Shown here one piece after another: positions 25,267 to 33,928 of a DNA stretch of 64,000 bases (positions are counted from its first letter, which is position 1; every line of letters starts with the position of its first letter). The notes beneath the pieces were generated by a model. That model saw only the letters and a program-made list of their open reading frames with translations. It had not been told where the DNA came from and did not search any database. A program made the position numbers and the translations under genes. Where the stretch lies: contig NZ_BJKP01000004.1 of assembly GCF_008974145.1 (NCBI RefSeq), positions 62,001 to 126,000 of the forward strand, read 5' to 3'. This stretch comes from Microcystis aeruginosa NIES-4325 (GTDB taxonomy: Bacteria; Cyanobacteriota; Cyanobacteriia; Cyanobacteriales; Microcystaceae).

Positions 25267-26097
25267 CTATTGACGAACGATTTGATTTTGTAACCAAGCC
25301 ATAAAGCGATCGAGTAATAAACCCACACCACCGATATAAAACAGAGCGAGAATAATATCGCTGATGTAGTTATTTTGGTAGGCATCCCAGATAAAGAAAC
25401 CGATACCGACGATGCCCGACATAACGATTTCCGCCGCAATAATCGCTAACCAAGCTAAACCGATCGCAATTCTCAAACCAGTGAATATGTAGGGAAGCGC
25501 TGAGGGAATTAATATCTTGAAAAAGAATTTTTGGTTGGACAATTGCAAGACTTGTTTAACGTTGATATAGTCTTGGGGAATTTGTTGGACACCGACGGTG
25601 GTATTAATCAAAATCGGCCAAACTGCGGTAATAAAGATAACGAATAAAGCAGCCGGTTGGTTTTGTTGTAAAGCGGCCAGAGATAGGGGAACCCAAGCAA
25701 GAGGAGGAACTGTTCTCAGGAATTGGAAAAGGGGATCAAGGGCTTTATTTAAGAAAGAATTTAAACCGACCATAATCCCAACTCCAATACCCACCACCGC
25801 AGCAAAAGAATAACCGATTAGTACCCGTTGCAGACTGGCTAAAGTTTGCCAAAATAGTCCCTTATCAATGCCCCCACGATCAAAGAAAGGATACATTAAA
25901 TAAGTACGAGTTCGTTCATTGGTGATTAGGTCGGATGGGGGGGGTAATTTGATTAATCCCACCATCGAGACTAATTGCCAAACAATCAGAAAACCCAAGG
26001 TACCGATAATCGGGGGAAGAATGTCTTGGGAATGCTTTTTCCAGAATTTACTGAAGTTGAAACCACCGTTACTTTTTCTGCTGACGCTAGTTGCCAT
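25267..26097 (-). CDS. nrtB: Nitrate/nitrite ABC transporter permease NrtB
   Basis: Integral membrane subunit of the nitrate importer. From the ATG at 26097 (MATSVSRKSNGGFNF, preceded by an AAGGA ribosome site) it has 276 residues, the normal NrtB size. The frame is open from a GTG at 26187 and an ATG at 26154, but the added residues look non-coding. About six membrane segments are visible (GTLGFLIVWQLVSMVGL, ISDIILALFYIGGVGLLL). The EAA-type loop is QVLQLSNQKFFFKILIPSALPYIFTG, where the ATPases dock. It is 70 bases upstream of nrtC and 22 to 112 bases downstream of nrtA. Confidence 0.93.
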   Translation of the reverse strand: MATSVSRKSNGGFNFSKFWKKHSQDILPPIIGTLGFLIVWQLVSMVGLIKLPPPSDLITNERTRTYLMYPFFDRGGIDKGLFWQTLASLQRVLIGYSFAAVVGIGVGIMVGLNSFLNKALDPLFQFLRTVPPLAWVPLSLAALQQNQPAALFVIFITAVWPILINTTVGVQQIPQDYINVKQVLQLSNQKFFFKILIPSALPYIFTGLRIAIGLAWLAIIAAEIVMSGIVGIGFFIWDAYQNNYISDIILALFYIGGVGLLLDRFMAWLQNQIVRQ

Positions 26098-26209
26098 TTT
26101 GCCGTTTTCCTTTGTTGAAGATAAAGTTACTGGATTGGGGAGAGAAGAAAACATTTTGGGGATTGATAGACTAGATTTTTTATGCACCTAGCCTATCGGT
26201 AAAAGCTCG

Positions 26210-27568
26210 CTATTTTTTGATCTCCAAACTATCGAGATAAGCTTGGGGATTGGCAGGATCAAAGGTCTTGCCATCGAAGAATTTTTCGACACCCCGGGAG
26301 GTACTGGTGGGAATATCGGCCGCAGGAACTCCTAATTCTGTGGCTGCCGCTTTCCAAAGATCCTCGCGGTTAACTTTGTCGATTAATGCTGAGGCAGTGG
26401 TTAAAGTTTCTTTCGGCAAGAAACCCCAACGAACACTTTCGGTTAAAAACCAGAGATCATGACTCTTGTAGGGATAGGAAACGCTACCGGCGGGATCTTT
26501 CCAGTAGAAAACTCCTTTATTTTTGTCGGTGATTTCCGGTTTACCGTCACCCATTTTCTGCATTCCTTTGAGGGGACCGGCGATAATTTCTTCTTTGAGG
26601 TTGAAATAAGCCGGTTTAGCGAGAATTGCCGCCGCTTCTGCCCGATTTGCCTCTTGATCGAGCCATTGCTGCGCTTCCATAACTCCTTTTAATAGGGCCT
26701 TGGTGGCTTTCGGGTTTTTATCCACCCAATCGGCGCGGATAGCGAGGTATTCTTCTGGGTGATAGGGCCAGATTTCTGCGGTTAAAGCTGACATAAAACC
26801 GATCTGATCAGCCACAATTCTCGCCGGCCAAGGATCGCCGGTACTAAACGCATCCATGGTTCCCGTTTTCATGTTGGCCACGGTTTGGGCGGCAGGAACC
26901 GCAATTAGGTTAATATCCGTATCGGGGTTAATACCACCGGCGGCTAACCAGTAACGAATCCAGAAGTCTTGGTTAGCTTTCGGGAAGGTATAGGCGGCTT
27001 TGAAGGGAGTTCCCGTCGTTTTCATGGCGAGGATGTAATCTTTGGCGGGTTTTAGGTCTAAACCGATATTTTTGCCCTCGTGTTTACCTGCGATCGCAAT
27101 TCCGTTACCCTGGGTGTTTAACTGCGCCAACACATACATGGGGACTTTAACGTTATTTTTGGTGATTAGTCCCTCAGAAATTAGGTAAGGCATGGGCATT
27201 TGCCACTGTCCTCCGTCAATTCCGCCCGCATCTGCCCCAATTTCGACGTTATCTCTAGCAGATCCCCAGTTAGCTTGTTTGGAGACTTCCACATCGGGCA
27301 TCCCGTGTTTAGCGAAAAAGCCTTTTTCCTTGGCAATAATTAAAGGTGCGGCCTCAACAATAGGAATATAACCTAATTTAATTTTGGTGGTTTCGGGGGC
27401 CTCTCCGGGAGCTACCGCCACAGGAGAAGCAACCGGGGAAGCGGGTGCGGTGGTGCTGGTTCCACCGGTAGTGTCGGGGGGATTACCCACACAACTTTTG
27501 AGGACAACAGCCCCTGCCGCTGAAACTGCCGCCGTGGTTAAGAATTTCCGTCTCGAAAAATTTGACAT
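26210..27568 (-). CDS. nrtA: Nitrate/nitrite-binding lipoprotein NrtA
   Basis: Substrate-binding subunit of the nitrate importer. The N-terminus [22 protein letters not shown] combines a twin-arginine motif and a lipobox cysteine, so it is probably exported folded and anchored to the membrane. A Pro/Ala/Ser-rich linker follows. The binding domain shows [48 protein letters not shown] and the [16 protein letters not shown] segment typical of NrtA. The length, 452 residues, is normal. It opens the nrtABCD operon with an AGGAG ribosome site. No nirA gene precedes it, and no clear NtcA box (GTA-N8-TAC) was found upstream. Confidence 0.95.
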   Translation of the reverse strand: MSNFSRRKFLTTAAVSAAGAVVLKSCVGNPPDTTGGTSTTAPASPVASPVAVAPGEAPETTKIKLGYIPIVEAAPLIIAKEKGFFAKHGMPDVEVSKQANWGSARDNVEIGADAGGIDGGQWQMPMPYLISEGLITKNNVKVPMYVLAQLNTQGNGIAIAGKHEGKNIGLDLKPAKDYILAMKTTGTPFKAAYTFPKANQDFWIRYWLAAGGINPDTDINLIAVPAAQTVANMKTGTMDAFSTGDPWPARIVADQIGFMSALTAEIWPYHPEEYLAIRADWVDKNPKATKALLKGVMEAQQWLDQEANRAEAAAILAKPAYFNLKEEIIAGPLKGMQKMGDGKPEITDKNKGVFYWKDPAGSVSYPYKSHDLWFLTESVRWGFLPKETLTTASALIDKVNREDLWKAAATELGVPAADIPTSTSRGVEKFFDGKTFDPANPQAYLDSLEIKK

Positions 27569-27963
27569 AGAATCTCCTGCCTGCTGCTAAAGCAAGTATG
27601 TGTGCTGAATTATGGGTAAAGGAATCCCTCGCTAAACTTTCCTTCTAGACTGTGCTATAGAAATTTAGCTATGGAATATTAAATCTCGATTGAACTTAAT
27701 AAATAAGTCTAGCGGAATTTGGAAAAAATAATTAATCTGAGCGAGAATTTTATGTACAAAAATTTAATTCGATTGATAAGGATTAATTAAGACCATTGAT
27801 ATATCTAGCTTCTAGCCACTTAAGCCTGTCTGTGGACTTGGGGTGATGGGAGGTGGGGAAGTGGGGAAGTGGGGAGAAACAACAAAATGAGCCAAGGGTG
27901 AGTTCTAGGAATACGGTTCCTTGCGGCTTGGTAGAATGGACAATATGCTTTCACCCCAAAGTA
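27569..27963. promoter_or_regulatory. Intergenic region upstream of nrtA and the J-domain gene
   Basis: About 395 bases without a convincing gene hold the divergent promoters of nrtA and the J-domain gene. I scanned for GTA-N8-TAC (NtcA) by eye and found no exact match. The rightmost 120 bases near 27840 contain GTGGGGAAGTGGGG-type runs. No other element is visible. Confidence 0.4.
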
Positions 27964-29049
27964 ATGACCAGATCCAAAAAGCCGAAATCACCGAACTCCT
28001 CTGATTCGCCCACCTCTCCTGCCTTGGCTCTGTCTTCCCTACATTTTCGTCTCCAAGCTTTAGAGGAGGAGCATCAGTGGCTCCTCAAACAGATTGCCAG
28101 AAAGCGCAGCGAAATGAAGAAATTCCTCGACCAGATGCGTTCCTTGGCGACGGAGATGTTCCAGAGAGGGCAACCTCTCTATGAAAAACTTACCGACCTC
28201 GACCGCGAAATACACGCCCTTTTTGACGAAATCCTAACTGCTAGAAAATTGGGGCAGCAGACGAGGAAAAGCATTCTCGGAATTTACCAGACACTTCAGT
28301 TAACGGGGGTGATTAGCCCGAAATTTGAGGATGGAGATGAAGAACTAGACGAACTTTTCGGAGACGAAGAGTCGGAAGGATCATCGGAGCAATCCGCGCA
28401 GGATTTCTTCTCTGGGGGAGACTCCTACGGCCGTAACGATGATGGAACAGAGCTATCACATGAAAGCTCGCCTCAATCTCCTGAATCTAGACAAATACGC
28501 CGCACTTTCCTGAGAATGGCCGAGATTTTTCACCCCGACAAGGTTACGGATCCCGAAACTCGGATGCGTCACAATGAGATCATGAAGGAAGTCAACCGTG
28601 CCTATAAAGAGGGAGATATTGCCAGACTGCTGGAAATCGAACGACAGCATCAAATGGGGGACTCTTTCGCGGTTGAAGGCTCATCGGAAAGCGACCTTAA
28701 ACGACAGTGCGAGAAGGTTGAAACCAATAACGAACTACTCAAAAAGCAATACGAGAACCTGAAGAGAGAACTGCGCTCGGTGCGAAATACCCCGGAAGGC
28801 GAGATGGTGAGGGCCAGTCGCGCTTGTGAGAAGGATGGCATCGACCCGATTGAGCAAATGCTAGAGGAGATGAATTTACAAGTTCAATCCACCGAAAAAA
28901 TCTATAATTTTGTCCGTGACTTCCGCGATAAAAAGATAACGGTTAAAGAGTTCCTGCGCGGACCGGTCAGGAATATGGGCAGCAGCCCAGAAGAGATGGA
29001 GGAAATTTTTGAGCAACTTCTGGAGGAACTTCGCAGAATCAGCCGTTGA
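27964..29049 (+). CDS. J-domain protein with long coiled coils
   Basis: From ATG 27964 (MTRSKKPKSPNSSDS) the product has 361 residues. The frame is open further upstream from 27853, but that part is low-complexity DNA. Residues 20-110 form coiled coil (EEEHQWLLKQIARKRSEMKKF). An acidic linker (DGDEELDELFGDEESEG) follows. Near residues 175-225 lies a J-like core with an intact HPD (RMAEIFHPDKVTDPETRM, then MKEVNRAYKEGDIARLLEI). The remainder is coiled coil. J domains activate Hsp70. The embedded position and missing Gly/Phe and zinc domains exclude DnaJ itself. The base composition is more GC-rich than its neighbours, suggesting transfer. The client or partner is unknown. Confidence 0.7.
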   Translation: MTRSKKPKSPNSSDSPTSPALALSSLHFRLQALEEEHQWLLKQIARKRSEMKKFLDQMRSLATEMFQRGQPLYEKLTDLDREIHALFDEILTARKLGQQTRKSILGIYQTLQLTGVISPKFEDGDEELDELFGDEESEGSSEQSAQDFFSGGDSYGRNDDGTELSHESSPQSPESRQIRRTFLRMAEIFHPDKVTDPETRMRHNEIMKEVNRAYKEGDIARLLEIERQHQMGDSFAVEGSSESDLKRQCEKVETNNELLKKQYENLKRELRSVRNTPEGEMVRASRACEKDGIDPIEQMLEEMNLQVQSTEKIYNFVRDFRDKKITVKEFLRGPVRNMGSSPEEMEEIFEQLLEELRRISR

Positions 29050-29067
29050 AGAGAAAAAGCCAGTATT

Positions 29068-29092
29068 TAGGGTATGCGGCAAAAAGTTTTTC
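29068..29092. repeat. Dispersed repeat AGGGTNTGCGGCAAAAAGTTTTT
   Basis: TAGGGTATGCGGCAAAAAG plus a T run matches copies at 46551-46577 and, inverted, at 53719-53741; a diverged one is at 39662-39685. All are in intergenic DNA close to gene ends. Confidence 0.6.
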
Positions 29093-29133
29093 CCGGTGGC
29101 CGAGTGTAGGGTTTTACCTAATTTTTAAATCCG

Positions 29134-29216
29134 TTGAGTAATGCACAGAAAACGGGTTTCTCCGAGAAACCCGTTTTCTACTCATGCAAACGACAAAAGG
29201 GGGAATAAATAATCAG
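29134..29216. repeat. Direct repeat copy 1 with 16 bp perfect hairpin
   Basis: The core AGAAAACGGGTTTCTC and its complement (29147-29179, one central base) is followed by ACTCATGCAAACGACAAAAGG and AATAAATAATCAG. A near-identical copy in the same orientation lies at 29776-29880. The two flank the HNH cassette. Confidence 0.85.
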
Positions 29217-29261
29217 GATTAAGCTTTTGTTACTCCCGATCAACCTTTTTTAAACCACGCC

Positions 29262-29468
29262 TTAAGTCTCACTAATTTCTTGTTGTGGGTCATCCTTGGG
29301 TGGATGGAGTTGGCCGGCTATCCATTGCCGTCGGGCATTCTGGATAAAGGGTTGAATATGGTCGATCGAAAGAGGGGCGGAACTGAGGAGTTCGGGATAG
29401 TGACAGTATTCACACCGGAACCTAGCGCGTTGTCGAACAATATGGTAAAGCGATTTAGGAATGACCAT
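29262..29468 (-). CDS. HNH endonuclease, internally deleted
   Basis: A 68-residue product. It begins like HNH nucleases (QRARFRCEYCHYPELL, with the first zinc Cys pair, and SIDHIQP with the catalytic His). Right after this it jumps to FIQNARRQWIAGQLHPPKDDP, which resembles the normal C-terminal end of the family. The middle, including the second Cys pair and asparagine/histidine part of the motif, is missing, so the enzyme is probably inactive. The gene overlaps the end of the upstream small gene by 14 bases. The pair is a common cyanobacterial arrangement that may act as a small cassette. Confidence 0.65.
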   Translation of the reverse strand: MVIPKSLYHIVRQRARFRCEYCHYPELLSSAPLSIDHIQPFIQNARRQWIAGQLHPPKDDPQQEISET

Positions 29469-29700
29469 TTACTCTGGCGGCAATGACAGCGTTGATGTAG
29501 CTGAAAATTTGGTCGAGTTCGCCAATCGCTTCTAGCTCAAGGACTTCCTCCGGGGTGAGATCATCAGCTTTTTTCTTGTCAAGAAGCGTCTGCATCCGAT
29601 CGCCCAGTTCATCTGTAAATTTGAATAGGGTGAGATTATTAATCTGTTGCACCCGCAATCCTTTGGGAATCAGGCTAGAGGGTTTGACAAGAGCGCTCAT
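29455..29700 (-). CDS. Small protein upstream of the HNH gene
   Basis: From ATG 29700 (MSALVKPSSLIPKGL) it has 81 residues. A TTG at 29724 also opens the frame. The sequence is hydrophilic, with a helical middle (KFTDELGDRMQTLLDKKKADDLTPEEVLELEAIGELDQIF) and no signal. Genes of this type often precede HNH nuclease genes in cyanobacteria. The layout looks like a toxin-antitoxin or regulator-nuclease pair, but that is inference from position only. The two genes overlap, so translation is coupled. Confidence 0.65.
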   Translation of the reverse strand: MSALVKPSSLIPKGLRVQQINNLTLFKFTDELGDRMQTLLDKKKADDLTPEEVLELEAIGELDQIFSYINAVIAARVNGHS

Positions 29701-29775
29701 GGTTGTAGCTGGCTTTTTGAGCAACTTTACTGCCCATAATATAACACCACCTTCCCAACTGATAACCGATAACTC

Positions 29776-29880
29776 TTGAGTAACGCACAGAAAACGGGTT
29801 TCTCGGAGAAACCCGTTTTCTACTCATGCAAACGACAAAAGGGGAATAAATAATCAGTCTTTAATAACCAGATTTAGTAT
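29776..29880. repeat. Direct repeat copy 2 with hairpin and MITE-like tail
   Basis: Same 33-base hairpin as copy 1 (29789-29821) followed by CTCATGCAAACGACAAAAGG and then the complement of the ATACTAAATCTGGTTATTAA element (to 29880). Copy 1 lacks the tail end. Other copies of the tail element lie at 49577 and 53535. Confidence 0.85.
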
Positions 29881-29993
29881 AGAATTTAACATTAACCCCA
29901 TTTTCTCAAAAAAATCGACCCGTCTAAGAGCAGGAAATAAAAGAAAAGAGAAAAAATAGGGAATGAGGGTAAAAGGGGAAAAAGGGAAAAGGG

Positions 29994-30059
29994 TTAGAGA
30001 GTTCTCCCGAATACGCAGACTACCCGAAAACCGCAGAGGTCGAAGTCGCCGCGGCGGTA
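29994..30059 (-). pseudogene. C-terminal relic of an FGE-sulfatase-domain gene
   Basis: Minus-strand codons read RRGDFDLCGFRVVCVFG and stop at TAA 29996, the distinctive C-terminal end of formylglycine-generating-enzyme (SUMF1) domains. No upstream FGE sequence remains: the frame is joined to a relic of another gene at about 30062. This domain is also the usual variable part of diversity-generating retroelement targets. Confidence 0.6.
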
Positions 30060-30064
30060 GCTAA

Positions 30065-30121
30065 ATCTTGGTTAATTGTCCAACCGTCTTTTTTAATGGC
30101 ATTTCCCACAAAATTATGGTA
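30065..30121 (-). pseudogene. N-terminal relic of a xisH-like gene
   Basis: Minus-strand codons read YHNFVGNAIKKDGWTINQD, close to the conserved start of XisH-type proteins (usually FHN-V--AL-KDGWTIT-D). An in-frame TAG precedes it and the FGE relic follows directly. Only 19 codons remain, so it is a scar. Confidence 0.55.
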
Positions 30122-30142
30122 CTAATCCGCGGGATGCCATGG

Positions 30143-31291
30143 CTACAGTTCTCCCCTAAATGCCTTTTGTAAAAGGGAATTAAAGAGATTTTCAGATTCT
30201 TTAAATAGCAATTTTTGTCTGTCCGTGCATTTCTGTTGGGAAACAGCAAAACTTGCATATTTACGTTGTAAGAATATTGGAGGAATGGGAATTACAACTT
30301 TTCTTAGCTCTTTCTGTCTAATTCCCTTAACCGTACTACCTGTAGATCTGCGCTCAATTTGGTCACGAACAAATGAACTCTGAAGAGTGCCAAACAAATA
30401 GGTATTATCAAGAATATTAGATTTACCTCGCATCAATAGAACTCTTTGAGCCAAAGCAATATCAGGATCATCAACTTGAGCGACTTCTCCTAGCGGGGCT
30501 TCTGTCGTAAAAAGAACATCACCTAATTGTGGCAAACCTCTACGCATCCATGAGTCATAATTTTCTCGGGCAATGAATTCATTAGGTGGCTGTATTCGGC
30601 CATTTTTGATTATTTTTGCTGTAATAAGTGGAACACCTGAATTAGCTTTTGTTGGTGTTTTTCCACGATAATCAATGAACCTCTCAATACACTTTTCTAG
30701 GGGTAGAAAACAATCCTGTCCACAGTGTTCCCTAAAATTTCTTTCAGAATCACCGAACATCTCTAGGAAAGTCGATTTTAACAACTCCTCAGTCAACCGA
30801 ATTGCCTCTTTGCGCTTGCGTCGCACCCCATCCGCTTTATCTAAAATTGCCGCAATTCTTCGCTGTTCTTCGAGGGGTGGTACATATATTTTTGTCGATA
30901 GAAACTCCTTGCGATTTACGTGTTTCATAGTCGCACCATGCAAGTAGCACTCCATATCATTGATGGCTTTACCTAGAGAGTATTTGAAGTAATTTTTATG
31001 TACTTTTGCTTTATCTGGAATTGCCTTAAATATATGTTGATTTAGCCAAGCTGGTTCCATTTCTAGCCATTCAAAGACACCTAAACTGGCAGACCAAGAA
31101 ACCAAAATATCTCCTGTATTTACCTCATATTTTTTATCAACATTTCTGGTGGTGAGATTATAGGGTTTACTTGAATCATTGAGGTTTTGAATTCTAATTA
31201 TCTTCCGCCCATTTTCATGCCAGTCTTCTGGTTTGAACGCCGCTCCATTAATAAATTCCGCCACTTCTCCTAAAGGAATCATATATCTCAT
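30143..31291 (-). CDS. hsdS: Orphan type I restriction specificity subunit HsdS
   Basis: DNA-target recognition subunit of a type I restriction-modification system, 382 residues, full length. It has two target recognition domains separated by conserved helices: PLGEVAEFINGAAFKPEDW, PPLEEQRRIAAILDKADGVRRKRKEA, and a second half ending in SLLQKAFRGEL, the usual HsdS terminus. The ATG at 31291 follows an AAGGAG site and overlaps, as ATGA, a TGA that may be the end of an hsdM relic. No intact hsdM or hsdR gene lies in the window, so it can only act with subunits encoded elsewhere, or not at all. Confidence 0.88.
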   Translation of the reverse strand: MRYMIPLGEVAEFINGAAFKPEDWHENGRKIIRIQNLNDSSKPYNLTTRNVDKKYEVNTGDILVSWSASLGVFEWLEMEPAWLNQHIFKAIPDKAKVHKNYFKYSLGKAINDMECYLHGATMKHVNRKEFLSTKIYVPPLEEQRRIAAILDKADGVRRKRKEAIRLTEELLKSTFLEMFGDSERNFREHCGQDCFLPLEKCIERFIDYRGKTPTKANSGVPLITAKIIKNGRIQPPNEFIARENYDSWMRRGLPQLGDVLFTTEAPLGEVAQVDDPDIALAQRVLLMRGKSNILDNTYLFGTLQSSFVRDQIERRSTGSTVKGIRQKELRKVVIPIPPIFLQRKYASFAVSQQKCTDRQKLLFKESENLFNSLLQKAFRGEL

Positions 31292-31320
31292 CCCAACATC
31301 TCCTTATAACGCGCGTAAAA
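31288..31320 (-). pseudogene. Possible 3' scar of hsdM
   Basis: Upstream of hsdS the minus strand reads ARYKEMLG then TGA, with the TGA overlapping the hsdS ATG (ATGA). Such overlap and this C-terminal sequence are typical of HsdM. Upstream of it no further hsdM homology is seen in one frame. Confidence 0.4.
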
Positions 31321-31375
31321 CCAGATCAATCTTATTTTCAAACATAAATCAAATATCCTTTCGGTTGACTAAAAC

Positions 31376-31437
31376 GGTGGGTTACGACGGATTGTTAGAT
31401 TGACTTTAACGCCTAGATTGTTGCCGTCTAACCCACC
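31376..31437. repeat. 62 bp palindromic element
   Basis: GGTGGGTTA at the left end is matched by TAACCCACC at the right end, with weaker inner complementarity (GACGG with CCGTC). A second small palindrome, CCCCCC-TTTTTAA-GGGGGG, lies at 31455-31473. Neither has an ORF. Confidence 0.55.
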
Positions 31438-31551
31438 CTACTATGAACTCTTCTCCCCCCTTTTTAAGGGGGGTTGGGGGGGATCGAACCTAAAATCTAT
31501 TTTTAATTTAATTATAACCAGCTACTTAGGGTCGCAGATACTAGGAAAAAA

Positions 31552-32007
31552 TCAAGCCACTACAGTGGCACCCTTGAGATAATCTTCTAGTTGGCGATCA
31601 TTATCGTGGCTGAGATTACCTAGAGGTAAAGTTTCGACGCTAAAAGCTCTCACCTCACTAACTTCTAATGTATCTTTGATCTGAAAATTCCCCGCAGCTG
31701 TAACTTCAATTAACACTGAAATGGAGTGAATGCGCGGATCACGCTCAAAAGAGGAATAAACCCCCACTAAACGCCCTAAACTGACTAAATTTAATCCTGT
31801 TTCCTCTTTTAATTCCCTTTGGGCAGTATTAAAAATATCTTCCCCCCAATCGACCATCCCTCCCGGTAGGGCCCATTTGCCGGTGTCTCTGCGTCGGATT
31901 AAAACAATTGTGCCGTCAGCAAGCAGCGGAATTATTGTCACCCCAGTTACAGGATGACGAAAGATAATTCCCATCACACTTTTAATAAAATGCCAAACAC
32001 GACCCAT
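31552..32007 (-). CDS. NUDIX hydrolase
   Basis: Hydrolyses nucleoside diphosphates linked to another moiety. The Nudix box is complete over GGMVDWGEDIFNTAQRELKEETGL (G-x5-E-x7-REUxEExGU), and the protein is 151 residues. The N-terminal helix and strand IFRHPVTGVTIIPLL precede it. Substrate specificity cannot be read from the sequence; such enzymes remove oxidised nucleotides or ADP-ribose. The gene is alone, 99 bases from argH on the same strand. Confidence 0.88.
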   Translation of the reverse strand: MGRVWHFIKSVMGIIFRHPVTGVTIIPLLADGTIVLIRRRDTGKWALPGGMVDWGEDIFNTAQRELKEETGLNLVSLGRLVGVYSSFERDPRIHSISVLIEVTAAGNFQIKDTLEVSEVRAFSVETLPLGNLSHDNDRQLEDYLKGATVVA

Positions 32008-32106
32008 ATATATTAGGTAAAAAGTAAAAAAAGGGAGGGGATTCAGGAGTCGGCAGTTTTGGTTATTTCCTATTGCCTAACACCTATCCCCCAACCCCCA
32101 ACAATA

Positions 32107-33495
32107 TCAATCATGATTGAGAATGGCTTTAGCTTGAATTAAAGCCGAGCGCACTTGTTCAAAACCTGTGCCACCATAGCTATTACGGGCCGCTACCACC
32201 TGACGAGGAGCGATCGCGTCGTAGATATCGGCCTCAAAAGCCGGATGTAATTCTTGCCATTCCGTCAGGGTTAAATCTTTTAATAACTTACCCGCTGCTA
32301 AACTGCTTTTAACGACTTTCCCGACTAAATTATAAGCTTCTCGGAAGGGAATCCCCTTACTGGCTAAATAATCCGCCACATCCGTTGCATTAGAAAAATC
32401 TTCCGCCACCGCGTTAGCTAATCGGTCAGTTTTAAATTGAATTCCGGTGGCTAAAAGTACCGTCATCGCTTGCAAACAAATCCGCACGGTTTTAACGCCA
32501 TCAAATAACGCCTCCTTGTCCTCCTGCAAGTCTTTGTTATAGGCCAGGGGTAAACCCTTCATTAAGGTCAATAACGCCTGTAAATGCCCAAAAACCCGCC
32601 CTGTTTTGCCGCGCACCAATTCGGGAACATCGGGATTTTTTTTCTGGGGCATAATGCTAGATCCCGTGGCACAACTATCGGTGAGAGTAATAAAACTAAA
32701 TTCTTGGGAAGACCAGAGAATCATTTCTTCGCTCAAACGGCTCAGGTGGACCATAATCAGACTAGCGGCCGTCATAAATTCAATAGCAAAATCTCGATCG
32801 CTGACTCCATCGAGACTATTGTTATACACCTGCTCAAAATCGAGTAAATTGGCACTGTAATGACGATCAATCGGAAAAGTCGTCCCCGCTAAGGCGCCGC
32901 ATCCTAGGGGCGAAATATTGGTCCTGGTGCGAATTTCTCCTAATCTTTGGTGATCCCGTTCGGCCATTTGAAAATAAGCGAGGAGATGATGGGCTAAACT
33001 AATCGGTTGAGCGCGCTGTAGGTGGGTATAACCGGGGATCAGGGTTTCCAGATGGTTTTCGGCGTGATTGACTAAAGCTTGCTGAAAATTGCGAATTTCT
33101 TGCCTAATATCATCGATTTGTTGTCTAAGATACAGACGAATATCCGTTCCTACCTGATCGTTTCGCGAACGGGCCGTGTGCAGTTTTTTGCCCACATCTC
33201 CCACAATCTCGGTTAAACGACGTTCCACGGCAAAATGCACGTCCTCTTGATCGATGCCGGGGTTAAAGTTGCCGGTGCGGTATTCTTGACGAATTTGTTC
33301 CAATCCAGAGACGAGACTATCTGCTTCTTCGGGGCTGATAATACCCGTATAGGCGAGCATTTTAGCGTGAGCGATCGATCCGGTGAGATCATACTCGATT
33401 AATTCGATATCAAAGCCAATACTGGCGTTAAATTCTACGATCGTAGGATGGAGACTACCTTCAAAGCGATCGCTCCAAGTTTTCTTTGCTGTCAC
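32107..33495 (-). CDS. argH: Argininosuccinate lyase
   Basis: Last enzyme of arginine biosynthesis, splitting argininosuccinate into arginine and fumarate. About 462 residues from the GTG at 33495 ([16 protein letters not shown]); a TTG at 33531 is an alternative start. Motifs are intact: [63 protein letters not shown] type, and the fumarase signature [16 protein letters not shown] with the catalytic serine in [10 protein letters not shown] housekeeping gene; its neighbours do not belong to the arginine pathway. Confidence 0.94.
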   Translation of the reverse strand: MTAKKTWSDRFEGSLHPTIVEFNASIGFDIELIEYDLTGSIAHAKMLAYTGIISPEEADSLVSGLEQIRQEYRTGNFNPGIDQEDVHFAVERRLTEIVGDVGKKLHTARSRNDQVGTDIRLYLRQQIDDIRQEIRNFQQALVNHAENHLETLIPGYTHLQRAQPISLAHHLLAYFQMAERDHQRLGEIRTRTNISPLGCGALAGTTFPIDRHYSANLLDFEQVYNNSLDGVSDRDFAIEFMTAASLIMVHLSRLSEEMILWSSQEFSFITLTDSCATGSSIMPQKKNPDVPELVRGKTGRVFGHLQALLTLMKGLPLAYNKDLQEDKEALFDGVKTVRICLQAMTVLLATGIQFKTDRLANAVAEDFSNATDVADYLASKGIPFREAYNLVGKVVKSSLAAGKLLKDLTLTEWQELHPAFEADIYDAIAPRQVVAARNSYGGTGFEQVRSALIQAKAILNHD

Positions 33496-33664
33496 TGTTT
33501 TCGTTAGATGATTGTGGATAAAGTTAACCAAAATATGCTGGACAATTTTGGGGAATAATCCGGCGCTGATAGCATTACCGCTTCAGGTTAGAAAAATCTC
33601 CAACCCTACAAACATAAGAATAGCAAGAATTGCTCGCTCTGGCTGAAGGCCGATAGGCGAAAAG

Positions 33665-33904
33665 CTAATAAGAAGTAAAACCTCGAAACATATAACCGAC
33701 AATCAAACCGATTAATAGGGCCCATGCTTGCCCAGTTTTGACGAAATTTGAGAAGGCTTTCTGGACATTGCCGATGATATCCACGTCTTGCTCGGAAATA
33801 GTCATCAAGACATTGGTAAGAGGCGAAAAGTCGATCGAGACAGATAGATGATGCAAGGTGTCGATCACGATGGCATTCCTCAAAGGCGAAAATCTACCAA
33901 ACAA
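33665..33904 (-). CDS. Small membrane protein of unknown function
   Basis: The open frame starts at a TTG at 33904; other starts are an ATG at 33805 and a GTG in between. From 33805 the product is 46 residues (MTISEQDVDIIGNVQKAFSNF), ending with one clear membrane helix, AWALLIGLIVGYMFRGF. The frame, tail anchor and composition look real, but there is no recognised family. The start is uncertain. Confidence 0.45.
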   Translation of the reverse strand: MFGRFSPLRNAIVIDTLHHLSVSIDFSPLTNVLMTISEQDVDIIGNVQKAFSNFVKTGQAWALLIGLIVGYMFRGFTSY

Positions 33905-33928
33905 GTTAACACAAAGAGGAGGTCACTT

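Noticed and set aside
24368-25439. Further minus-strand frames inside nrtC and nrtB
   Set aside because: They lie in shifted frames of clear nrt genes and have no independent features.
27384-27590. 68-codon plus-strand frame rich in Ala and Gly
   Set aside because: Antisense to the NrtA signal and linker, whose repetitive codons create such open frames by chance.
31400-31582. 60-codon plus-strand frame
   Set aside because: It lies on palindromic repeats and has no gene-like features.
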